Of a DNA stretch of 64,000 nucleotides, positions 33,667-44,559 are shown one piece after another. This DNA comes from Serinus canaria (Eukaryota; Chordata; Aves; Passeriformes; Fringillidae), in NCBI RefSeq assembly GCF_022539315.1, contig NC_066338.1:2666001-2730000 (forward strand), written 5' to 3'. Numbering within the stretch: the stretch's first letter is position 1; every line of letters begins with the position of its first letter. The notes under the pieces are model-generated. The model was given only the letters and a program-made list of their open reading frames with translations, was not told the DNA's origin and did not search any database. A program made the translations under genes and the position numbers.

Positions 33667-34386
33667 AGCCCAAGGCTTTGTGTGGGCAGGCAGAGGCAGG
33701 CAGGAGGCAGAGCTGTCAGCAAAGGAAGGGGCCAGCCAGCTGGGGCAGCCGGGGGATGAGCACAGCCTGCAGGGACAGAGGCGCAGGGCAGGGACACCGT
33801 AGCACAGCCTGGGCTGCACAGGGCACAGCCATGGGCAGCAGCTGCCAGGCCCTGACAGAGCCAACTTGGGCAGCACTTTGGCCATGGCTGCTGGGCCTGG
33901 GCCTGAGCCAGGAGCAGGAGACAAGTGACCCTTGCAGACCTGGGGCCTCATGGCCTCCTTGTCCCTGCTCAGCAGCCTGGCAGGGGCCGCCCCATGGTCC
34001 TGCCCCTGGCATTGCCCATCCCCACATGCCAGTGCCCATCCCAGGAAGAGCCCTGAGCAAGGAGGGAGGGACAGGATCTGCCTTGCCAGGGGCTGGGGCT
34101 CAGGCCTTGGCCCTTTGCATTCCTGAAACACATCCAGCTTTGCTCAGCACCAGAGACACCTTGGCCTTGTTTGTCCCCAGCTGTCATCACTGTCTGCAGT
34201 GTTCTGCTCTAACTGGAACCTGGGGTCACTTTCTCAGTTGTGTCCCTCAGTGGGACCTATTAAAACTTCAAGAAACTTTGGAGCTTAAATTTAATTTTTA
34301 GTTCTTGAGAAGTTTTCTGAACACTCTCTAAGGGACTGAGTCTGATGTAAACAACACCAAATCGCTGTGAGGGTCATTAAAGTCCT
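33667..34386 (-). repeat. Right arm of 720-bp inverted repeat
   Basis: Mirror copy of 28838-29557, the same length of 720 bp. The 4.1-kb spacer between the arms holds the composite satellite and its insertions. Confidence 0.88.
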
Positions 34387-36597
34387 TGTGCTGTGTCTGT
34401 GCTGCTGAGCTTTAAAGGAACAGCTCTTGCAGGACCAGCTCCTCTCCCAGCCCAGCAGGGCTGAGGGCTCTGCCTGCAGGCACTGAGGGGACAGGAGCCA
34501 GGCAGAGACAGGCTGAAGGCAATCAGGATTGGGAAGACAATGAGCTGAGTCTTCACTAGGGGAATAATTGTCAGAGCCCACTACGTGGTGAGTCTGTGGA
34601 TGCAGGGATAGATCTCCGGTGCTCCTGGACGGATCTCCTGAAGCTGACCCAGGACAGGACTGATGTGACTGTAAGGATGGCTCTGCTGCCCTTTCTGCTT
34701 TGGGGGAGGATGTGCTGCAGAGCAGGGCTGCCCTGCGCACCCTCAGAGGGACAGGGCAGGATGGCTCCTGCTGCCAGGGACGGCTGCAGGGGGTGAAGCT
34801 GGGGCTGCAGCTAGGGCTGCCCAGGGCTGTCCTGCAGAGCAGGTCCTGCAGCCCTCAGGGCTCTTGGCCAGCCCAGGACATGTGCCACCTGCCAGGGGCA
34901 GCTCTCAGCCTGCTTTGCACCTCCCCATGGATAATGCAGGGGAGAAGTTGAAGGTGGAAGGAGCGACCCCCATCAGAGCAGATTCCTCCTGCTGTGGAGA
35001 TGGTGCTGCATGGCCAGGGCTGCTCTCAGCTTTCTCCTAAAGGGAAGGGAAAGGGGCTGTCAGCTTTGTCTGTGTCATTGACTCCTGCACTGTCACCCTG
35101 GGCATCAGCAGATGTGCCTCACCTCTCCCTCAGAAAGTGCCTACTCAGCCTCCTCTCCCTACGGACAGCAGAACCAGCACCTTGGCTTGCAGCATCTCTT
35201 TCTGCCCTGCCCTTAAGGCTCTGCTGCCATGGAGATGCCCCTGGGCAGTGCCCTGTGCTGGGAGGGGTCTGCGGGGCATAGCTGAGCCGCCAGGGCTGGG
35301 ATGGGCTCTGGCAGCACTGGCAGGACCCTGCCCTGGGCACAGGGAGCAGGTGCTGGCAGGGCCAGCTCCAGGCAGCAGAGTCCTGGGCAGGCAGGGAGAG
35401 AGAGCTGCTGCTGAAATGCCCTGGCAGGGGGGTTAAGGCAGCTCTGGGCCAGCCCTGCACTGCAGATTTCTTCCCCCGCACAAGCCCCTGATCTCCTATA
35501 CCACCCTGCAGAGCCTTTGCCTCCAAGGCCATGGGGTCAGTGGCAGGAGTTCCCTCCCTGTAGGTCCCCCTGATGAGGGGACACTCCCAGGGCCCATCTG
35601 ATGTCCCTGTATGGCCTCCAGAGCAGTGCTGGGCCATTTCTCCTTTTTCCCCTCCTCTTCCTGCTGCCTTCGTTCCCAGCTCAGGTGGGAGCTCTGGGCA
35701 CTGAGGATGCAGCACTCTCCATTCAGGATGGAATATCTCTGGGACACTCAGGTGTTTCCCTGGATGCTGCTGCTGTCCTGCAGGCTCTGTTCCTGACGGG
35801 CTCAGCTCTCCCCTGCAGCTCTGTGTTCCCACAGCCCCTCGGCACTGAGGCCAGGGCAGTGGTGCTGGCAGGGCTGTGCAGGCACTGCCATGAGCTCTCT
35901 GTGCCCCTGGCTGCGAGGGGAGAGCCCAGCTCTGCCTTGGGTAGGATGAGAGAGGAGCAGGAATTTGGAGACCTGCCCATGAGACTGGATTCACCAGCTC
36001 TCCACAGTGTCCACTTTCTCCTCAGGGAGCCCCTGGGTGCCCCCCAGCCCCCAAGAGGGGACAGCCCTGGGCACTGAGAGCAGGGCTTATGGACAGACTG
36101 TCTGTCCCACCCTGCACCAAGGGATGATCTCTGTGCCTCACAGCACCCACCAGCTGTCTCTCAGACACACGTGGAAATGCCAAGGATTTCTCCCTTAAAA
36201 ATTCCACTGCCTGTGCTGGGGCAAGTAGAAGCAAACAACCAAAAGAACAGCCCTAGAGCTCTGCTCTGCAGTCAGGTGCGTTGGGAATGACTGTGCTGAA
36301 AAGCTGTTAAATACCCTGGGTGGATTTAATCAAACATCACTCCCAGTTCCTCTTTAACTGATTTTATAGAGCAGAACTGAGTCCTCCAGAGCCCCAAGCT
36401 CCTTGGAACTTTCTGAGCCAGACCTCACCAGAGTTCATAAAATAAGCCATCAAAGGTTTGTGTGAGAGAAAAGTGATTTGGAGGGGGGTGTACATGAGGT
36501 TACTAAAAGATTTTATTATATGATATATAATCTGGCACTGCCCTTTCCTTCCCTGAGAGTAGTTAATCCTCCACAATAACCATACACAAGGCTGCAT
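34387..36597. other. OR upstream region, no gene recognised
   Basis: GC-rich, with open frames up to 291 codons on the minus strand (35119-35994) that show no domain and overlap equally long frames on the other strand. An OR promoter may lie here but no clear signal was seen. Confidence 0.5.
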
Positions 36598-37529
36598 ATG
36601 TCCAACAGCAGCTCCATCAGCCACTTCCTCCTGCTGGCACTGGCAGACACGCGGCAGCTGCAGCTCCTGCACTTCTGCCTCTTGCTGGGCATCTCCCTGG
36701 CTGCCCTCCTGGGCAACGGCCTCATCATCAGACCGTAGCCTGTGGCCACCACCCGCGCACACCCATGTTCTTCTTCCTGCTCAACCTGGCCCTCAGCGAC
36801 CTGGGCTCCATCTGCACCACTGTCCCCAAAGCCATGCACAATTCCCTCTGGGACACCAGGGACATCTCCTACAAGGGATGTGCTGCACAGGTTTTCTTCT
36901 TTCTTTTCTTTATCTCAGCAGAGTTTTCCCTCCTGACCATCATGTGCTACGACCGCTACGTGTCCATCTGCAAACCCCTGCACTATGGGACCCTCCTGGG
37001 CAGCAGAGCTTGTGCCCACATGGCAGCAGCTGCCTGGGCCAGTGGCTTTCTCATTGCTCTGCTGCACATGGCCAATACATTTTCCCTGCCCCTGTGCCAT
37101 GGCAATGCCCTGGGCCAGTTCTTCTGTGAAATTCCACAGATCCTCAAACTCTCCTGCTCACACTCCGCCTTCAGAAAAATTTGGATTTCATTGCTTGGTG
37201 CCGTTTTAGCTTTTGGTTGTTTTGTGTTCATTGTTTTCTCCTATGTGCAGATCTTCAGGGCTGTGCTGAGGATTCCCTCTGAGCAGGGACATCACAAAAC
37301 CTTTTCCACCTGCCTCCCTCACCTGGCTGTGGTCTCCTTTTTTCTCAGCACTGGCACAGTTGCGTACTTGAAGCCCCCCTCCATGTTCTCCCCATCCCTG
37401 GATCTGGCCCGGTCAGTTCTGTACTCGATGGTGCCTCCAGCCCTGAATCCCCTCATCTACAGCCTGAGGAACCAGGAGCTCAAGGCTGCACTGTGGACAC
37501 TGATGACTGGATGGTCTCAAAAGAATTAA
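36598..37529 (+). pseudogene. Olfactory receptor, OR14-like, one frameshift
   Basis: Seven-transmembrane odorant receptor of the avian gamma-c group. The start at 36598 (MSNSSSISHF) gives the usual short glycosylated N-terminus and TM1 (LLGNGLII). A net one-base loss (or two-base gain) near 36730-36740 changes phase, and a TAG follows at once. The other phase (from 36765) carries the rest intact: PMFFFLLNLALSDLG in TM2, MCYDRYVSICKPLHYG after TM3 (the usual MAYDRYVAIC region), KTFSTCLPHL in TM6, and PLIYSLRN in TM7, ending at 37529. Length is normal for an intronless OR. With a single lesion it is either a recent pseudogene or a sequencing error. Confidence 0.92.
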
Positions 37530-37799
37530 ACTGCTGGCCAGTTTCTGCAAATCATTTGTAATAAAAGTCAACTTTGACTGTTCCTGTTGATTTGCTTGTG
37601 GGATTTTTTTTCCCTGTGTTTTAGTTTTTTTGATATTGTCCACAAGGACAGGCCATTCCTTGTGCTGCTTCTCATTTTGATTCTCTCTACTTTTTCTGTG
37701 GCCCCAGACCGTGTTAATGAGGCGCTGCACTCTTGGTGGCTTTAAATGAACTAAAGCATATCCCAGCAAAGTATTCTGCAGAGATGCCCCTTTTGTTGC

Positions 37800-39363
37800 C
37801 TTCTCTGGAGCTGCAGCAGCAATGTCTGAGTGCAGAGCTGGGGGAGATGAGGGCTGGGGCAGATCAGGGCTGGCACAGCGGCCCTGGTGCTGCTGGCCAC
37901 ACCATTCCTGATCCAGGTCAGGAGCCATTTGCCTTCTACCCACCTGGGCACACTGCTGGCTCATGTCCACCCTGCTGTCCATCAGTGCCCCCAGGTCTCT
38001 TTCTGCCTGGCTGCTCTCCAGCCACTCTGTCCCCAGCCTGTAGCCCTGCAGGGGTTGTTGTGGCCAAAGTGCAGGACCCAGCCCTCGGTCTTGTTCAACC
38101 TCACCTTGTTGGATTTGTTCCCTGGATCCAGCCTGTCCAGGTCCCTCTGCAGAGCCCTCTTACCCTCCAGCAGATCCACACTCACACCCAGCTCAGTGTC
38201 ATCTGCAGATTTGCTGATGCTGGACTCAGTCCCTTCATACAGGTACTGAAATCCATGCTGTCATCAATGTCAGGTACTGAAATCCATGCTGGCTGGCTCT
38301 GATCCCTCGGCCATCCTGTGGGTGCCCTGTGATGGCACTCAGGGTGATCTGTTCCATAACCTTGCCAGGCACCCAGGTCAGGCTGACAGGCCTGGAGTTC
38401 CCCAGATCCTCCTTCCAGCCTTTCTTGGGGATGGGCTCACATTGGCACCTCCAGTCCTCTGGGACCTCCCTGCTGAGCCAGGACTGATGGTAAATGATGG
38501 AGAGCAGCTTGGGCAGCTCATCCACCAGCTCCCTCATCCCCCTGGGATGGATCCCATCTGCTAACAGAGACACCTGTGAGCATCTGAGTGGCTCAGCAGG
38601 TCCCCAGCTGCTTCCTCCTGGATTGCAGGGGGGCTGTTCTGCTCCCTGTGCCCATCTACCAGCTCAGGAGAACACTTGCCATGAGGGCAACCTGTCCTAA
38701 TGTTGAAAACTGGGGCAAAGAAGAGGTTAAGCAGATCAGCTTTTCCTTGTCTTACTCTATTCCCCACTGCCCCAATAAAGAGTAGATGTTCTACTTATCC
38801 ATCCTTTTGCTATTAGGGTTTTTTTTAACCATTTTTAATTATTTTTCACAGAAGTGGCCAGGTTAAGCTCTAATTGACTTTTAACCATTCTTCTTTCTGC
38901 ATGACCTAACAGCATCCTTAAACATTTCCTGAGATGCCTGATCTTCTGTCCAATGGTGATGCACCCTCTTTTTTCCCTCAGTTCCCACAAAGCTCCTTGC
39001 CTAGCCAGGATAATAATTTTCCTAGCTGGCTCAACTTTAACACAGAGGGACAGGCTTCTCCTTCCCCCTTAAGATTACTCTCTTGAGATGTGTCCATCCT
39101 TCCTGGACAGCTTTGATTTTAAAGTCTGTTTCCCTTAACAAGTCAGTACCTGATTCTGTACTCTCCAAATCTGCATCCTGAATAGGCCAAGGTCTGCCCT
39201 CCATAATTCCAGTGATGAAGTTTTGTTGATGCCCCTCCTTTCAAAGAATATTGGAGACTCCATTATTTCATGGTGACTGTGTCCCAGGCAGCCTCCAACC
39301 ACCACATCTCCCACCAGCCCTTCTCTGTTTGTGAACAGGTGACAGAGCTTTCCTTGGCAGTGG
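37800..39363 (-). mobile_element. CR1 LINE, 5'-truncated (copy C)
   Basis: Minus-strand CR1 ORF2, from the endonuclease end (about 39320) through the linker to RT, in the same position after an OR gene as copy B. A short duplication (CAGGTACTGAAATCCATGCT, twice at 38240-38292) lies inside. Stops and frame changes disable it. The 5' side is cut at 39363 by an LTR. Confidence 0.87.
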
Positions 39364-39366
39364 AAG

Positions 39367-40130
39367 TATTACCAAAAATTCAGTAAAATAAAAACTCCAT
39401 AATCCCAATGTAGCATTAAGAAGCAGCATTCTTTATTCAGTGGGATGCACAGGGGATAGCTCCTCCCAAAGCCGTGCATGCTGAGTACAGGAAAGTTTCT
39501 GTTTATATTCTGTATTTTGCATACATATTCACTGATTGTCCTGGACTAAACAAACATTTGTGTGGAGTTGGCCCAGCTGTGACTCAGAGTCAGCTGGATT
39601 TTACCCCAAAAGAACAGAGCGTGAGCTTCAAACCCTGCAAATCATTTGTTTAACTTAGGGTGAGCTTGAGAGTTCCCCCAGAAGCCTTTGGTGTTGTTAT
39701 GCTAAGTTGTTCAAGTGCTTCTCCCCTATTGGTTATTTGTTTCCCCTATATGACTATTGTTCTACAGTGTTCTACCCCCAAGTGTAAAAATTGTTGTTTC
39801 CCCTTTGTCTCAAGTCTTTGGATCCTGTCTCTCATACTGTGCGTGTCTTCTCCACATTTGTTGTTTTTCACCCTGTTATTAAAGTTCTTTTTGGACAACT
39901 CCATCAAACCTGCTCCTTCTCATTTTCACCACCCTCGCCCTGCAGTCAGGGAACCAGAGAGGTTCTCACTGCGATGCATATGATAATCATTTCCCCAAAA
40001 TCATTAACATATTACCTCTCCCCTTTTGTATGCATTCTTCCATCCTGGAGGTCTCTTTGGTGGTCCCTGGTGCTCATGGACCCCAATGTTCCAATCAGCC
40101 TAGCTGAGCTTGCAGGACATGGAGGTTGGA
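39367..40130 (-). mobile_element. ERV1-like LTR with a further LTR inside
   Basis: The minus-strand end (39367-39560) matches the poly-A end of the LTRs at 262-596 and 1940-2096. The part at 39990-40130 matches 262-410. Between them, about 39661-39985, lies unrelated plus-strand sequence with TTATTAAAGTTC and a U5-like tail, read as a second LTR inserted in the first. Confidence 0.55.
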
Positions 40131-40244
40131 GAATTTCAGTTGCCCTTCTCACACAATGGGCATTGTGTGGTTTCCATAGGCCAGTGGTTTTGGAGAATAA
40201 GCACTGACTTAGCTCATCTGGTGCAGACAATTTATCATTTGGTA

Positions 40245-40480
40245 ACATCAGGTCACAGAGTAGGCTATGGCATCACAGAGTGGGTTATGTGAGGTCATAG
40301 AGCAACTAAGACATCATAGGCTATCTCTGTGACATCACAGAGAGGGTTGTGACATCACAGGGTAGAGGTCAGCCATCATAGAGCAGACTATGACATCACA
40401 GAGTTGGCTGTGACATCAGAGACCAGCTGTGTGACATTGGAGAATGGGCTGTGACATCACAGAGCAGTGAAAACATCACC
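40245..40480 (+). repeat. Minisatellite of about 20-bp units
   Basis: About ten imperfect copies of GGCTGTGACATCACAGAG-type units. TGACATCA recurs, which resembles a CRE/AP-1 half-site, but no function is claimed. Confidence 0.8.
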
Positions 40481-40542
40481 AGGGAGCACAGGGCTCGCCC
40501 ACCATGCCTGCAAGTGTCGCAGTGAGGGACGTTCCGTGACAC

Positions 40543-40975
40543 CTCAATGTGAGAATCAGCAAGCTTCGTGTATTGATTAGAGCATCAGACATTTAAGTGC
40601 AATGCATAATAAGCTCATGCATATTCTGTAAGCTAAGCAATCTATTGATTATTCTTACTTCTTCATTCTTTACAACTTACATCTCCCTTTTCTCATGCTC
40701 TGCTCTCGGCTACAGCATCTTTGTTATCATAATACAGCTATACTCAAGGCCACAGCATCTTCACAGGTGCGGGGCCTCAGATTAGCTGGGTCTGGTACTT
40801 TTCCACTTCTCAGCTATCCAGAGCATGTCTGCATGACCTTTGTCACGTAACCAGTCCCCAACATGCAAGGAGTGGCAGGCAGCAGCATGAGTTAAAGTGT
40901 GGCTATTGTGTGGCTAGCGTTGATTCTATCGTACTGAATAAGCAAAGTGTGTAGCATCTGCTCCTCATCCAGCAC
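40543..40975 (-). mobile_element. LTR, alpharetrovirus-like, second copy
   Basis: The minus strand shows an A-rich U3 with ATGCATGAGCTTATTATGC, a TTTAAATGTC-type box and AATCAATACACG shortly after. The order is like avian alpharetrovirus-type LTRs. Ends are approximate. Confidence 0.45.
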
Positions 40976-41197
40976 CCTTCCTCTTGGGGGTGGTGTCTCA
41001 TACATTGTCCAGATGTCTAGGCTCTCAGGTCCACCTACATTTCTTTCTGGCTCCCAGGTCTGCCTGGCTATAACTCTTCCAGATTTTTAGGCTCTCAGGC
41101 TCTTGGTCCACCTGGCTCAGTTCCCAGGCTCCTAGTCTGCCTGGCTCCACCATCCTACTGCTCTTAGGCCTGCAGGGTTCTGCCCAACTCACCTCAG

Positions 41198-41216
41198 GAT
41201 CACGTCAGGGTCACCA
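41198..41216 (-). promoter_or_regulatory. tRNA-Trp-type primer-binding site
   Basis: On the minus strand TGGTGACCCTGACGTGATC lies 2 bp after the LTR end and resembles the tRNA-Trp site of avian alpharetroviruses, with one difference from the form I know. A consensus splice donor GAGGTGAGT follows at 41195-41187. Leader-like sequence continues toward about 40980. Confidence 0.85.
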
Positions 41217-41218
41217 AA

Positions 41219-41441
41219 TGTTGCTGTTGAGGGTACAACTGATATCAAAGGCACCAAGCAGCTGCCCTTTATTGCTCTTCAGTACAACCTTTTATACCCT
41301 TCGTCTTACATGCATTGCACCTGTGTGCCCTCTGTACCCTTTTGTGGTTGGTCAGTACACCTGGGCACTCCATGTCTCATTACCTTTAATACTGTTCACC
41401 TGTCCTGCACAGTTGTAGCCCCTTCTCCCAGTTACCACACA
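41219..41441 (-). mobile_element. 5' LTR of an alpharetrovirus-like ERV
   Basis: A compact 223-bp LTR on the minus strand, TGTGTGGTAACTGG to CAACAGCAACA. TATAAAAGG (41296-41288) and AATAAA (41273-41268) are only about 15 bp apart, so R is very short, as in alpharetroviruses. No gag, pol or env follows within the window. Confidence 0.8.
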
Positions 41442-41767
41442 CTGTGTGCCTACAGGCACTGGGTTGGTCACTCTGCCCCAGCCCCCCCCTCATAGATTCC
41501 CCCCCAGAAGTCCAAAGCTGTTCATGCCCAGCAGGGTCCCCTGTCCCCTGGTATCCCCCTGGTCCACCTGGAGCCACAGCCTCCCCCGAGGATGCTCCAC
41601 AAATCAACCCCCAGAGCCTGACACGGGGACCAGGGGCTGGGCTGTGTGACCAGGACATCAAGGACGTGGATTATCCAGGTCACCGGGGCCTGGTTTGGGG
41701 TCCCCAGGGCAGGAAAGATGTCTGGCAGCTGGAGCAGGGTCTGGGAAGGGCCTCCAAGGTGGGGCTG

Positions 41768-42237
41768 TGTGGGAAATGGATTTGTAGAGAGTTCTCAGAG
41801 CCTGACAAGGTCCACACAGTACACATCCATATGCAAATTTTGAGATAAGAAATGCTGATTTAGAAAGGCCATGGAATAGGACAGATATTGTTGAGAGAGA
41901 TGGAGCTAGGAAAAGGTTTCAGAGGATGACCTTGCAAATAAGACTAGATACTTTGGAGAGATAGAACTATGAAAGATGCATTGTAGTGGGACCCATGAGG
42001 GGTAGTTTTATAAGATTGGCTTTAAGGCATCTACAGCATAGCCTGGCCAAAGCTGAGAGGCCAAGAAACCCTTATGATGTACTGTAATTAGGAAATACCT
42101 GGCTTCTGATTGTGATGGCATGAATTATAACATCTGTATTGTCTCACACTTCTCATGAGACTGAAAATGGAATAAAAGTTTTTAAAATGTCTCTCAGCTG
42201 CCCCATCTCTGGGTCAGGAAAATGGTTATGTCCAACA
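41768..42237 (+). mobile_element. Solo LTR of the env-bearing ERV family
   Basis: Plus-strand homologue of the 3' LTR at 7901-8378 over its whole length, TGTGGGAAATGG to TATGTCCAACA, with GGAATAAAAG near 42171. No clear TSD. 41442-41767 to its left is GC-rich with no recognised gene. Confidence 0.85.
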
Positions 42238-42405
42238 GCACTGGAGCCCTTGGGCTGTGAGCAGAGGCTGAGGGAGCTGGGCTTGTCCAGCCTGGAGCAG
42301 GAAGGCTGAGGGGCTCCTCATCCCAGCCTGGCAGTGCCAGCGAGGAGGGGATAGAGAACACAGAGCCAGGCTCTTCACAGGGGCCTGGTGGGAGACCAAA
42401 CACAA
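42238..42405 (+). mobile_element. CR1 LINE fragment
   Basis: GAGGGAGCTGGGCTTGTCCA, AGGCTGAGGGGCTCCTCAT and GGAGACCAAACACA follow the CR1 3' region in order. Both ends are truncated. 42406-43019 holds no recognised gene. Confidence 0.75.
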
Positions 42406-43019
42406 CTGGTTGAAGGGGAAAGAGGGGAGATCAGCCAGGACAGGAGGAGATGAAATGAGTCAGGCTGGTTTCAGCATTTCCTCAACACCAAAAGCAGCCT
42501 GAGCCCCTTCTCCATCCACCACTGTCAGCTTTGCAGATCAGGAATTGTTCAGGCTCTTTTATCCCCACTTCAGGATGAGCATCCTGATACAACAACTTAA
42601 CTCTATTTATATCTATCACAGAATCATCTTTGTCAAAAACTGGTTTTGTACAAAAATCCATTGTGGATGGTGGACATGTCAAATGCAGCTGGGATGTCTC
42701 ACATTGCTGAGGGAAGAGTTTCAATGTTTCTTAATTTGAATCATGTTTACAATTTTTATGGTGGCCATGAAGAGAAACTTTCTGTGCCTCTGGGTCCCAC
42801 CAGTTCCTGACCCCAAAGGACACAAATCTGATGAGTTCTGGTTCCCACTCCAGTGGTGGCACTTGCCCCTCCCTCCATCCCCAGAGCAGAGCTCCCTTGT
42901 CCCAGAAAGGCCCTGGCAATGCAGGGATGAAGGAACACAGGACAGGCTCTGGGGATCAGGAACAGGGCATGGCCAGGGATTTGGGGTGGTTGTGAGCCAG
43001 GGCAGGACCTGGCCCTTGC

Positions 43020-43290
43020 CTTGGTGAACCTCATCCCATTGTCCTGCAGCCATGGCTCCAGCCTGTCCAGATCCCTCTGCAGAGCTTCCTGCCCTCCAGC
43101 ACAGCCACACTCCCACCCAGCCTGGGCTCACCTGGGAACTGACTGAGGGTGCCCTCGATGGCCTCGTCCAGATCAGCAATAAAGAGATTGAACTGACCTG
43201 GCCCCAGTCCTGAGCCCTGGGGACACCCCTGGATGTGACTCCATTCCTCAGCTGCTCTGAGTGCCAGGGGTTGGAGGACAGAAATGGTAG
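43020..43290 (-). mobile_element. CR1 LINE fragment (RT region)
   Basis: The antisense of CR1 RT: blocks for CCTGTCCAGATCCCTCTGCA, GAGGGTGCCCTCGAT and GAGCCCTGGGGACACC occur in the usual order. Short and broken. 43291-44559 beyond it is partly GC-rich with open frames on both strands but no domain. Confidence 0.8.
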
Positions 43291-44559
43291 GGTAGGGGTA
43301 GGGACAAAGTGGGATTGATTGTCAGCCATGAAGGGTCTTGATTTTCATATCTGTTCAGACCGCATCAGGAAGTGCTGGGGATCAATATCAACTGGGATTG
43401 CTGATATCAATCTATAAACAGGGAAAGAAAACTAAACAGGACAAGACAACTCTCCCTTCATTGTTTTCAATACAGTAGATTCACTTTGAATACACTTCTG
43501 AAATCTGTCTAATTAACCACAGAAGAATGAAAGACTTGAATTATTCCCATGGGCTTGTCTTCTTTGGGTGTTTTGGACAAATGTTTATGAGCTTTTGTCA
43601 CTGAATCACTTCTGAACTGAAGAGCTCAAGAAAGAAGAGGCCTCTGGAAAAGTAAAATTCATCACCAACCTCCAAGGTGCTGAGGATGAATCCTGATCAG
43701 AGCAGCAATGAGCAGAAATGGGCACAGCTTTGTGGCTGCCCCAGCTTTGGGATGGGACCTGGGCCTGGAGCAGGAGCAGCTCCTGAGGGCCCCAAGGCCG
43801 GGGCTCTTGTGCTGCCCTGGGCAGATGGGATGGCAGCAGGGGCTGCAGAGCTCTCAGGATCTCCTGCAGAGGAGAGCAGGGCACCCAGGCAGCCTCCTTT
43901 CCCTTGGCCAGGCACCTTCCCCATGGTGGGGCTGAGTCCTGTGGGAGCTGCAGCTGCTGCTGTGCCCTTGCCAGGGGCTGAGGCCGTGGGGCAGTGCCCA
44001 GAGCAGCCTGGCCTGAGCAGAGCTGTGGGGCCAGAGCCGGCTGGGCTGGGCTGGGGAGAGGCCCTTGGTGCTGCCCAGAGCTCAGGGCAGCTGGGAGAGC
44101 TGGCAGGGAGCTGGGCAGGGCTCAGACAGCCTGGCCCAGAAACCATCAGTGTCCATCTCAGCCTGGCTGAGCGTGCAGGGGCCAAGAAGAGCAGCCCAGG
44201 GTCTGCAAGTTCTCTGTGTGGGAGCTGAGCCTGTGAGCCCTTGAGCCCTACCAAGTGCTGGGGCTGCACCTCCAGCTCCAGAGGAGATGGGACAGATGGG
44301 AGCAGAGACAAATCATTCCTGCTGCATTCTTTCTTGTGTTTGCTTGTACAGGTGACCTGGATCCATATGTAGAGGAGGTGTTTTGTGTCAGATAACACTG
44401 GTAGAGGGATAAGAATAATATTATTTAGCTGAAAATAATTTTTCATGCATAAGAGAATGAGAAAAAAAGACACATATGATCAGAAGAGCATCTGAGTTTT
44501 TCAGAAGATGAGAGACTCATTGATGTTCCAGTAGTCAAACCTGCTCTAATGCGTTCCTC

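Noticed and set aside
35119..35994. 291-codon minus-strand open frame upstream of the OR pseudogene
   Set aside because: No recognisable domain; overlapping long frames on the plus strand indicate composition bias.
43697..44473. 258-codon minus-strand and 183-codon plus-strand overlapping frames
   Set aside because: GC-rich, alanine/glycine/proline-heavy in both directions, no domain and no splice context.
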